The notes beneath the pieces are model-generated. The model was not told the origin of the DNA and searched no databases. It saw only the letters and a program-made list of their open reading frames with translations. A stretch of 64,000 nucleotides of DNA, from NCBI GenBank assembly GCA_001449105.1, contig LNIY01000095.1, positions 62,001-126,000 on the forward strand, in the 5' to 3' direction. This stretch comes from Caulobacter vibrioides (lineage in GTDB: Bacteria; Pseudomonadota; Alphaproteobacteria; Caulobacterales; Caulobacteraceae). This document shows, in pieces, positions 24,081 through 31,654 of this stretch (the stretch's first letter is position 1; the number at the start of each line of letters is the position of its first letter). The position numbers were made by a program, and so were the translations under genes.

Positions 24081-26640
24081 CCGCGCGGCGCCGGCCCTCG
24101 CGGCCCTGGTGCTGCTGGCGCAGGCCCCGGCGGCCCAGGCCGCGCCCCTTCGCTTCGACGTTCCGGCCGGGCCGCTGGAAGGCGCCCTGCAGGCCTATGC
24201 CGAGCAGACCGGGGTCGACGTGCTGTTCGCGCCCCAGGCGGTGGCCGGCCTGCGCTCGCCGGGCGGCCGCGCCGCCACCGAGCCCGAGGAGGCGCTGAAG
24301 CGTCTGTTGCGCGGCAGCGGCCTGACCGTGCGCCGCATCGGTCCGCGCGCCTTCGCCGTCGCGCCCGCCGAGCCCGCCCGCAAGCCAGTCGCCGCCGCGG
24401 AACGGCGCCGCGCCGTTCAGCCGACGGAGGGCGTCGAGCCGCTGGACGCCGTTCTGGTCCAGGCCCGCCGCCGCGACGAGCGGCTGATCGACGTGCCGGC
24501 CTCGGTCGCCGCGGTCTCCGCGGCCGACCTGGAGCGCCTCGGCGGCGACGGCGCGCTGGCCCTGCGGCAGGCGGCGCTGGGGCTTACGGCCGCCGGCCAG
24601 GTCTCCGTCGAGACGCCGACCCTGGTGATCCGGGGCCAGCGGCGGGCCACGGCCGGCGACTCCGCGCTGTCGGTGATCACCTATGTCAACGAGGCGCCGC
24701 TGCCCAACAACGGCTCGATCCTGCCGTCCTTCGACCTGTCGGAGGTGCAGGTGCTGCGCGGACCGCAGGGCGTGCTCTTCGGGCGCAACACCACCGGCGG
24801 CGCGCTGCTGATCCATACCAACGAGCCGGGCCGCGACGCCTATGTCCGGGCCGCGACCGGCTCATACCGCCTGCGCGAGATCGAGGCCGCCGCCGATCTG
24901 ACCGGGGCCGACGCCCCGGTGGCTGTCCGACTGGCCGCCTACGGCCTCAGGCGCGACGGCCTGGTCGAGAACCTCGGCGCCGGCGGCGACCTCGACGACC
25001 GCGACCAGGTCGCCGTGCGGCTGTCGCTGGCCTGGAAGCCGCAAGGCCCGGAGGGGCCTTTGTCGGCGCTTCTGGTGCTGGACGGTTTCCGGGCCTGGGA
25101 GAGCGGCAGCGCGGCCATCCTGTCGGGGACCTATCCCAATCCGCCCGACGTCACCGGCGGCGGCAACGGCCGCACGTCCGAGGCCGCGCCGTACTTCGAC
25201 TGCGGCGTCGTCGGCTGCGACATCGACATCGCCCTGGCGCGGCAGAAGGCGCGCGGGACGCGCTCCACCGACATCGACCTGGCGCCGCGTTCCGACCGCC
25301 GCAACGACGGCGCCACCCTGCGGCTCGACTGGCGCGAGGACGGGCTGAACCTGCGCTCGGTCACCGCCTATCGCCGCAGCGTCCTGGACAGCGCCCTCGA
25401 CAGCGACGGCTCGCCGCTGCCGCTCAACGAGATCGTCCGCCACATCGATCTGGCCCAGTTCACCCAGGAGGTGCGGGCCAGCCGAACGGGGGAGGCGGGC
25501 GCATGGCAGGCCGGTCTGTTCTACATGTCCACCGCGCCCGTCGGCGTGCAGAAGACCCTGTGGGCCAGCGTGGTGACGCCCGCCAATCCCGCCCGCGTCG
25601 AGTTCCAGTATCGCCGCGGCGAGAGCCTGGCCGGTTTCGTCGACGCCACGCGGCGGCTGGGCGCGGGCTTCGAGCTGGAGGCGGGCCTGCGCTACACCCG
25701 CGACGTCTCCAGCGCCTGCCTCGTGCGGGTGGCTGCGCCGGCGGCCGACATCTCCGAGGCCGATTGCGGCGAGGCCGGCCGGGCGCAGTCCTCGGCGCCG
25801 ACCTGGACCCTGGGACTGACCTGGCGGGGCCGCCCGAACCTCACCCTCTATGCGGTCACTCGCCGGGGCTATCGGGCGGGCGGCGTCAACGCGCCGGCCT
25901 TCGGGCCGCTGCTGGAGCCCTATCAGGTCTACGCTCCGGAGAGCCTGACCGACGTCGAGCTGGGCCTGAAATGGTCCGGCGGTGCGGGCGGCTGGCGCCA
26001 TCGGGTCGACGCGGCCCTGTTCCGGGGCTGGTCGCGCGACATCCAGCGGGCGCTGTTCCCGGCCGAGAACTTCGACGGCGACGGGATCGCCGCCAACGAC
26101 CCGCCCAACCTGATCATCAACGCCGGCTCGGCGACGATCAGCGGGCTGGAACTGGGCTGGCGCGGCCAATGGACCGATCGCCTGACGCTGTCGGCCTCGG
26201 CGACCCTGACGCAGGCGCGGTTCACCGCTCTGACCGTGCCGGCGCTGCTGGCCGGGCTGACGCCGACCGATCCCGACGCCCTGCGCTTTTCCTACTCGCC
26301 GCCCTATACGGGGCGCATGACCGCCGACTGGCGCCTGGTCGACACGGACCGGCTGGGACGCTGGACCGTGTGGGCCGACGTCTTCCAGAGCGGTTCGGTG
26401 CGCTATGTCGAGCGGGCGCGCGACAGCAACGGCATGCAGAAGGCCTTCGCCGTGGCGGGCGTGGGCCTGACCGTCCAACCGCCGCGTCGCGACGACCTGA
26501 CCCTGTCGATCACGGTCCACAACCTGTTCGACGAGGTCTATGCGGCGGGCGGCGGCGCGATCACCCCGGCGGTGACGGCCACCTCGCTGATCTACGGCGA
26601 GCCACGCACCGTGGAGGCGGCGGTCAGGCGCAGGTTCTGA
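24064..26640 (+). CDS. TonB-dependent receptor with STN signalling domain (FecA-type transducer)
   Basis: The 858-residue protein has a signal peptide (1-26, AAQA) and an STN/secretin-like domain (28-100; LRFDVPAGPLEGALQAYAEQ, DVLFAPQAV). The plug follows (about 128-260; LSEVQVLRGPQGVLFGRNTTGGALLI), then the barrel ending AAVRRRF. The STN domain talks to FecR in the periplasm, so this receptor probably induces its own operon on substrate binding. The start is GTG at 24064, inside the end of the FecR-like gene, with AAGGA just upstream; it opens a convincing signal peptide. The substrate may be a ferric chelate, but many Caulobacter members of this group take up organic compounds. The gene is convergent with the DUF3325 gene (6 bp apart). 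Confidence 0.9.
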   Translation: MRRRTSRAAPALAALVLLAQAPAAQAAPLRFDVPAGPLEGALQAYAEQTGVDVLFAPQAVAGLRSPGGRAATEPEEALKRLLRGSGLTVRRIGPRAFAVAPAEPARKPVAAAERRRAVQPTEGVEPLDAVLVQARRRDERLIDVPASVAAVSAADLERLGGDGALALRQAALGLTAAGQVSVETPTLVIRGQRRATAGDSALSVITYVNEAPLPNNGSILPSFDLSEVQVLRGPQGVLFGRNTTGGALLIHTNEPGRDAYVRAATGSYRLREIEAAADLTGADAPVAVRLAAYGLRRDGLVENLGAGGDLDDRDQVAVRLSLAWKPQGPEGPLSALLVLDGFRAWESGSAAILSGTYPNPPDVTGGGNGRTSEAAPYFDCGVVGCDIDIALARQKARGTRSTDIDLAPRSDRRNDGATLRLDWREDGLNLRSVTAYRRSVLDSALDSDGSPLPLNEIVRHIDLAQFTQEVRASRTGEAGAWQAGLFYMSTAPVGVQKTLWASVVTPANPARVEFQYRRGESLAGFVDATRRLGAGFELEAGLRYTRDVSSACLVRVAAPAADISEADCGEAGRAQSSAPTWTLGLTWRGRPNLTLYAVTRRGYRAGGVNAPAFGPLLEPYQVYAPESLTDVELGLKWSGGAGGWRHRVDAALFRGWSRDIQRALFPAENFDGDGIAANDPPNLIINAGSATISGLELGWRGQWTDRLTLSASATLTQARFTALTVPALLAGLTPTDPDALRFSYSPPYTGRMTADWRLVDTDRLGRWTVWADVFQSGSVRYVERARDSNGMQKAFAVAGVGLTVQPPRRDDLTLSITVHNLFDEVYAAGGGAITPAVTATSLIYGEPRTVEAAVRRRF

Positions 26641-26646
26641 CCGGCC

Positions 26647-26964
26647 TCAGAGGAAGGCCAGGAACGGGACGCAGATCAGGCCGGCTCCGGCCAGCGCGGT
26701 CGCCGCCTTGGGTCGCCACGACAGCAGCAGCACCAGCAGCGGGGCGGCCACGCACATCTGGCCAATCCAGGCCGTTACGCCCAAGGCGACCCCCAGCCGA
26801 GCGACCGCCACGGCGGCCGACAGCGCCAGCAGCGCCCAGCCCAGCACGCGCAGCACGCCCTCCGACGGCAGCACCAGCGGCTCAAGTCCCGACCGGTGCT
26901 TCTTCATCGCCAGGGCCAGGCAGGCGAAGGCCGCGAAGCTGATCAGGCCGCTCTCATAGGGCAT
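26647..26964 (-). CDS. DUF3325-type small membrane protein
   Basis: The 105-residue protein has three or four hydrophobic segments (LISFAAFACLALAM, VLRVLGWALLALSAAVAVA, MCVAAPLLVLLLS, LAGAGLICVPFLAFL). Size, composition and position match the DUF3325 proteins that accompany PepSY-type proteins and siderophore receptors. The function is not known; a role in handling imported ferric siderophore is inferred from the company it keeps. It is the last gene of the minus-strand operon and overlaps the PepSY gene by 11 bp. Confidence 0.75.
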   Translation of the reverse strand: MPYESGLISFAAFACLALAMKKHRSGLEPLVLPSEGVLRVLGWALLALSAAVAVARLGVALGVTAWIGQMCVAAPLLVLLLSWRPKAATALAGAGLICVPFLAFL

Positions 26965-28591
26965 CGGCGTTCTCCCTGACCTTGGCGGGCTTCGAGACCG
27001 ACGCGGACGGTCGGTGGCTGGGCGCGGCCTTCTGCTTGGGCGGCTTGGGTTTGGCCGACGCCTTCAGCGCCGCGAAACCGCAGAGCGCGGCGATGGCCAG
27101 CATGGCCAGGTCGAAGCCGGCGAACAGCCCGTCGCCGGCGCGCAGGCTGCCGATGAGGCCGCGATCGGTCGTCAGGGCGTTGACCACCGGCAGGGCGGCG
27201 AAGGCGATCGCCGCCAGCCCCAGGGTCTCGATCCAGGCTCGCCGGGCGGGGCGCAGCAGCGACAGGATCGCCAGGCCGAACCAGGTCCAGAACATCGCCT
27301 TGACCTCCAGTTCGGCGCGGCCTGGCAGGTCGGCCGGGATCAGGCGGTTGGCCAGCAGGTAGGCCGCCATGCCCGTCGGCAGGCAGGCGATGGCGCCGAT
27401 GTTCAGTCGTTCGACCAGCTTGAGCCCGAAGAACGGGGCGGCGTTGGGCTTGCGGCGCTTGACCACCCAGAGGACGAGGCCCGTCCCGACCATGGCCGCG
27501 CCGGTCAGCCCCATGAAGAAGTAGACCCAGCGCAGGGCCGGGCCGGCGAAATGTCCCAGGTGCAAGCCCAGCATCACGCCGGCCGTGGCTATGGCCGGAC
27601 CGGGGGAGGGCGACCGCGACAGTTCCTTGCCCGTGACGCCGGAGAACGTGATCGAATCCGGACGCGCGTTCAGCCGGCCGGCCGTGGCGCGCAGCAGGGT
27701 CACGGTGGCGGCGGCGTCGTTCGGGTTGCGGATGACGATGGTGCGGGGGCGGTCGCCGTTCCACTCGCGCGCGGCGGCCTCGATCATCGGCGTGACCGGC
27801 AGCAGCGGCGCCGGATTTCCCGACGCCTTGGCCTCGGCCGGCGCGCCGTAGGCGGCGGTCGTGAAGGCGTCCGGCTTGTCGAAATTGGCCTTCACCGGCC
27901 AGGGCATGTACATCGCCACCAGCGTGATCAGGCCGGTGTAGGTGATCATCGCGTGGAAGGGCAGGGCCAGCACCGCCGAGGCGTTGTGCGCGTCCAGCCA
28001 GCTGCGCTGGCCCTTGCTCCAGCGCAGGGTGAAGAAGTCCACGAAGATGCGCTTGTGGGTGATCACGCCCGAGATGATCGCCGTCAGCATGAAGATCGCG
28101 CAGACCCCCGCCAGCCAGCGGCCCCACGGATGCGGCAGCTGGAGCTGGAAGTGAAAGCGGTAGAAGTGCTCACCGCCGCGCGTGTCCCGCGCTTCCAGCG
28201 GCTGGCCGGTCGCCGGATCCAGCTTCATCTCGGGGCGGCGCGCAGGCGGCTTTTCCGGGTTGGGCTTGGCCCGCGCGAACACCCGCGTCACGGCCGTGCG
28301 GTCGTCGGGCAGGTAGATGAACCACTGCTGGTCGCCTGGCGTGGTCGCCTGCAGGTGGCCGATGGCGGCCTGCGCCGCCTGTTCGGCCGGGACAGAGGCC
28401 GAGCGCAGCTCGGGCTGCATCCACTGGGTGATCTCGGGCCGGAAGTAGCTGGCCGTTCCGGTCAGGAACATGGCGAACAGGATCCAGCCGGCCAGCAGGC
28501 CCAGCCACGCGTGGATCCAGGCCATGGACTGGCGCAGGGCTCGCGCGGGAGCCGGCGCCGGGCGGTCGGGGAAGCTTTGCCGGACGTTCAC
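26954..28591 (-). CDS. PepSY-associated transmembrane protein (PiuB-like, putative ferric-siderophore reductase)
   Basis: The 545-residue protein has four or more membrane helices. The first (MAWIHAWLGLLAGWILFAMFLTG-like, residues about 19-42) and the cluster around PHPWGRWLAGVCAIFMLTAIISGV carry the His-bearing helices usual for PepSY_TM proteins. PepSY-like periplasmic stretches lie between. Relatives (PiuB, FpvG-like proteins) are thought to reduce or process iron siderophores in the inner membrane. The GTG start at 28591 forms a GTGA overlap with the DUF3649 stop; a Met at the start of the first helix is an alternative. It is the middle gene of a three-gene operon divergent from a siderophore receptor. 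Confidence 0.85.
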   Translation of the reverse strand: MNVRQSFPDRPAPAPARALRQSMAWIHAWLGLLAGWILFAMFLTGTASYFRPEITQWMQPELRSASVPAEQAAQAAIGHLQATTPGDQQWFIYLPDDRTAVTRVFARAKPNPEKPPARRPEMKLDPATGQPLEARDTRGGEHFYRFHFQLQLPHPWGRWLAGVCAIFMLTAIISGVITHKRIFVDFFTLRWSKGQRSWLDAHNASAVLALPFHAMITYTGLITLVAMYMPWPVKANFDKPDAFTTAAYGAPAEAKASGNPAPLLPVTPMIEAAAREWNGDRPRTIVIRNPNDAAATVTLLRATAGRLNARPDSITFSGVTGKELSRSPSPGPAIATAGVMLGLHLGHFAGPALRWVYFFMGLTGAAMVGTGLVLWVVKRRKPNAAPFFGLKLVERLNIGAIACLPTGMAAYLLANRLIPADLPGRAELEVKAMFWTWFGLAILSLLRPARRAWIETLGLAAIAFAALPVVNALTTDRGLIGSLRAGDGLFAGFDLAMLAIAALCGFAALKASAKPKPPKQKAAPSHRPSASVSKPAKVRENADAL

Positions 28592-28896
28592 GCCCGGGTC
28601 CCCAGCAGCAGGACCGCGCCGCCGGCCAGCAGGGCCGAGCCCCACAATACGCCGGCCACGAGGATCAGGCGTCGCTCGTGAAACGCCCAGAGGGCCAGGC
28701 ACGCGAAGATCAGGAACGACAGGATCATGCCCCAGGCCGAGGCCTCGGCCGGCGGTCCCGGCAACAAGCGCGCCAGCAGCGAAGCCAGCGCCGAGGCCGA
28801 CGCATAGCCGCCGAAGAGGGCGGTGACGGCGCGGGCGGTCATGCGGGCCGCGTCGGGCCAGGCGGCCGTCCGTCTCGACTGTCGATCCTGTTTCAC
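28588..28896 (-). CDS. DUF3649-type small membrane protein
   Basis: The 102-residue protein has three hydrophobic segments after a basic, polar N-terminus (MTARAVTALFGGYASASALASLL, GMILSFLIFACLALWAF, LILVAGVLWGSALLAGGAVLLL). It fits DUF3649 proteins found first in the DUF3649-PepSY-DUF3325 operons next to siderophore receptors. The GTG start at 28896 was chosen for its GGAGG at 5 nt; a TTG at 28947 and an ATG at 28842 are also in frame. The stop overlaps the PepSY gene start by 4 bp. Function unknown. Confidence 0.72.
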   Translation of the reverse strand: MKQDRQSRRTAAWPDAARMTARAVTALFGGYASASALASLLARLLPGPPAEASAWGMILSFLIFACLALWAFHERRLILVAGVLWGSALLAGGAVLLLGTRA

Positions 28897-28936
28897 GCGG
28901 CCTCCGAAAGTTGGCTTGCGCCTAACAACTCGGTTC

Positions 28937-28956
28937 GATAGTTGCAACTCATTATC
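28937..28956. promoter_or_regulatory. Fur-like palindrome between siderophore receptor and PepSY operon
   Basis: GATAGTTGCAACTCATTATC is an A/T-rich imperfect inverted repeat (GATA...TATC arms around GTTGCAAC) in the 92-bp space between two divergent iron-type transcription units. Position and half-sites resemble Fur operators. No score could be computed, so the assignment rests on context. Confidence 0.45.
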
Positions 28957-28988
28957 AGTCTTATCGACAATCTTGACGAGGGGTCTTC

Positions 28989-31319
28989 ATGGTCATCCGT
29001 TCACAAGCCGCGCGCGGCGCGACCGCCGGCGCGAGGGCCTGGAAAGGGCTGGCCGCGACCGTCGCCACGGCCGCCTTGCTGCAGGGACTGGGCGTGACCG
29101 CCGCCTGGGCCGAGGACGCCGACAACGACTCCAACACCGTCGAGCGGGTCGAGGTGACCGGCCTGAAGGCGCGCCGCGCCGCCGCCGGCACCAAGACCGA
29201 GACCGCGCTCATCGAGACGCCGCAGAGCATCACCGTCATCGACGGCGACGAGCTTTCGCGCCGTAACGTGCAGTCGATCAACCAGGCGCTGGGCTTCGTC
29301 GCCGGCGTCTCGCCCAACCAGCGCGGGGGCATGGTCACCCGCTACGACCAGCTGGTGGTGCGCGGCTTCGCGCCGGGCGTGTTCCTGGACGGCATGCGCC
29401 TGATCGCCGGTCCCTATTCGACGCCGCAGATCGACTTCAACCGCATCGACCACATCGACATCGTCAAGGGGCCGGCCTCGGTGCTGTACGGCAACTCCAC
29501 GCCGGGCGGCCTCGTGAACCTGGCCAGCAAGCTGCCGGAGGAGGGCAGCTTCGGCCGCCTCGAGGGCCAGCTGGGCAACTTTGACACGCGCCGCGCGGCG
29601 GTCGACGTCAATGCGCGGCTCGACAGCCAGGGCAAGTGGCTGGGCCGCCTGCTGGCCGGCTGGCAGAAGGGCGACGGCATGACCGACGGCACCTTCAGCG
29701 AGCGCTATCACGTCAGCCCGATGGTGACTTTCGAGCCGACCGCCGACACCAGCCTGACCCTCGTGGGCGCCTACCAGCGCTCGCCCAGCGGCGGCGGCTA
29801 TTCGGGCGTTCCGGCCTACGGCTCGGTGCTGCCCAACCCCTTTGGCAAGCTGCCGCGCGAGATCAACACCGGCGATCCGGGCTATGAGCGCTACGACCAC
29901 AAGGCTGGGTCGGTGGCGGCCTTCTTCCGCCACGACTTCAACGAGCACCTGACCTTCCGCTCGAACGCCCGCTTCCAGAACAACAAGCTGTCCTACCGCC
30001 AGCTCTATGTGGGCGGTTTCGCCACCACGGGCGTGGGCGCGGCCCGCAACACCGACTACTCGACGATCATCCGGGGCGGCGGCGGCGCCGACGAGGACTT
30101 CGACACCCTGACCCTCGACAACCAGGTCAGCGCCCGCTTCGAGACCGGCGCGGTCAAGCACCAGGTGCTGGCCGGCTTCGACTACCAGAAGATCACCGGC
30201 GAGAATTTCCAGCAGTTCAACACCGGCCAGTCCAGCAACCCGCTGACCAGCATCCCGAACCTGTCCCTGTTCGCGCCGACCTATGGCGGAACCCTGCCCA
30301 GCCTGGACCTGACGGTGCTGTCGTCGGCCTATGTGAACACCTACAGCCGCCGCGAGCAGAAGGGCCTCTACGCCCAGGACCAGATGACCATCGGCCGGTT
30401 GCAGCTGATCGCCAGCGGCCGCTACGACTGGTACGAGCAGGTCACCGACAACAAGAAGAACAACACCTCCAGCACGCTGGAGCAGAACGCCTTCACCATG
30501 CGGCTGGGCGGTCTCTACGACCTCGGCGCGGGTCTCGCGTCCTATGTCAGCTATTCGGAATCCTTCGAGCCGCAGGCCGGCACGACCTGGCAGGGCGAGG
30601 CCTTCGTGCCCGTCACCGGCCGCCAGCTCGAGGGCGGCCTGAAGTACCAGCCCAAGGGCACGTCTGCGCTATTCACCCTGGCCGCCTACGAGTTGGAGCG
30701 CCGAAAGGTGCCGGTCGCCGACCCGCAGGGCGGGACGAACGGGATACCCACCAACTCGCAGATCCAGATCGGCGAGGTCCGCGTGCGCGGCGTCGAGCTG
30801 GAAGGCCGTGGCGAAGTAGCGCGCGGCCTGAACGTGGTGGCGGCGCTCAGCTACACCGACGCGATCGTCACCCAGGGCGCGCCGGCCATCGCGGCCACCG
30901 CCACCAACAGCGGCACGCCGACCACCACGGGCACGCGCCAGCTGGGCGTGCCGGAGTGGGGCGCCTCGACCTTCGTGTCCTACGACCTGGGCCGGGCGGG
31001 GAGGGCCAGCGGACCGGCGGCCGGCCTGCGCCTGGGCGGCGGCCTGCGCTACGTCGGCGGCTCGGACGGCACGACGACCTATGCGGTGATCAACAATGTC
31101 ACCACCTTCCAGCGCTTCCACACCGACGGCTTCATCCTGGTGGACGCCCTGGTCGGCTACGACCTCGGCGCGGCCTCGGCCGACCTGAAGGGCTGGGAGG
31201 CGGCGCTGAACGCCGCCAACCTGTTCGACAAGCGCCACGTCTCGGCCTGTCCGTTCAACAACAGCTGCTACTTCGGCGCGGCCCGTACGGTGACCGCGAC
31301 CCTGCGCTACAGCTGGTGA
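28989..31319 (+). CDS. TonB-dependent siderophore receptor (FhuE/FhuA-like)
   Basis: The 776-residue protein has a signal peptide (about 1-38) and the siderophore-receptor plug phrases KTETALIETPQSITVIDGDEL-like, INQALGFVAGVSPNQR, DQLVVRGFAPGVFLDGMRL, DIVKGPASVLYGNSTPGGLVNL. The barrel closes with a Cys pair in VSACPFNNSCYFGAARTV and ends TATLRYSW with the terminal aromatic residue. These features match TIGR01783-type ferric-siderophore receptors for hydroxamate compounds (FhuE/FoxA/FhuA), though the ligand cannot be fixed. It is divergent from the DUF3649-PepSY-DUF3325 operon with a Fur-like site between, so both sides are probably iron-repressed. Confidence 0.92.
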   Translation: MVIRSQAARGATAGARAWKGLAATVATAALLQGLGVTAAWAEDADNDSNTVERVEVTGLKARRAAAGTKTETALIETPQSITVIDGDELSRRNVQSINQALGFVAGVSPNQRGGMVTRYDQLVVRGFAPGVFLDGMRLIAGPYSTPQIDFNRIDHIDIVKGPASVLYGNSTPGGLVNLASKLPEEGSFGRLEGQLGNFDTRRAAVDVNARLDSQGKWLGRLLAGWQKGDGMTDGTFSERYHVSPMVTFEPTADTSLTLVGAYQRSPSGGGYSGVPAYGSVLPNPFGKLPREINTGDPGYERYDHKAGSVAAFFRHDFNEHLTFRSNARFQNNKLSYRQLYVGGFATTGVGAARNTDYSTIIRGGGGADEDFDTLTLDNQVSARFETGAVKHQVLAGFDYQKITGENFQQFNTGQSSNPLTSIPNLSLFAPTYGGTLPSLDLTVLSSAYVNTYSRREQKGLYAQDQMTIGRLQLIASGRYDWYEQVTDNKKNNTSSTLEQNAFTMRLGGLYDLGAGLASYVSYSESFEPQAGTTWQGEAFVPVTGRQLEGGLKYQPKGTSALFTLAAYELERRKVPVADPQGGTNGIPTNSQIQIGEVRVRGVELEGRGEVARGLNVVAALSYTDAIVTQGAPAIAATATNSGTPTTTGTRQLGVPEWGASTFVSYDLGRAGRASGPAAGLRLGGGLRYVGGSDGTTTYAVINNVTTFQRFHTDGFILVDALVGYDLGAASADLKGWEAALNAANLFDKRHVSACPFNNSCYFGAARTVTATLRYSW

Positions 31320-31320
31320 T

Positions 31321-31358
31321 CGGACCGGAGGGCCGGCCTGCGCCGGTCCTCCGGATCC
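31321..31358 (+). terminator. Hairpin after siderophore receptor gene
   Basis: An imperfect inverted repeat (CGGACCGGAGGGCCGG / CCGGTCCTCCGGATCC) begins two bases after the stop codon. It lacks a T-run, so it may slow polymerase or protect the 3' end rather than act as a classical terminator. Confidence 0.45.
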
Positions 31359-31549
31359 CGCCGGAAACGGCGATTCCTTTCGTGCAGCCTCGGGACGTCG
31401 CAGGTCGCGAAGCGCTGATAGGTTGTGCGCCCGGCAAGCGTCGGCCGTGGCGATTCAAAAAATGGGCTGGGACCGATGCGAGGGCGCCACGCTCGCTCCA
31501 AGGTCGCGTGACCCTTACGGAAAGCGGTTTCCCGCGCCCGGGGCCTGCG

Positions 31550-31611
31550 CCGTCATCGCGCTGTCGTCTTTCGTGTTGCCGGCTGACATCCAAATGTAGC
31601 GCCGGTGTCAT
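31550..31611 (+). promoter_or_regulatory. Array of PhoB-like half-sites in 11-bp register
   Basis: Heptamers one mismatch from the Pho half-site CTGTCAT occur at 31550 (CCGTCAT), 31561 (CTGTCGT), 31583 (CTGACAT) and 31605 (GTGTCAT). All lie on an 11-bp grid, the spacing of PhoB half-sites; the grid positions 31572 and 31594 are weak. The pair at 31550-31567 resembles a complete Pho box. It lies 44-105 bp before the ATG of the next receptor. Phosphate control is inferred. Confidence 0.5.
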
Positions 31612-31654
31612 CGCGCAGCCCTAAGCGCCCCTCGCGTTTCCAAGAGGGGTTCCG

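Larger units (their letters stand above)
31320..31654. other. 335-bp intergenic region: hairpin, then receptor promoter with PhoB-like array
   Basis: No convincing gene is present. The first 40 bp form an imperfect GC hairpin that may end the siderophore receptor transcript. The middle part shows nothing recognisable except a CCCTTACGGAAAG motif near 31512 that recurs at 57379. The last 105 bp hold the PhoB-like half-site array and the leader of the next receptor gene. Confidence 0.6.
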
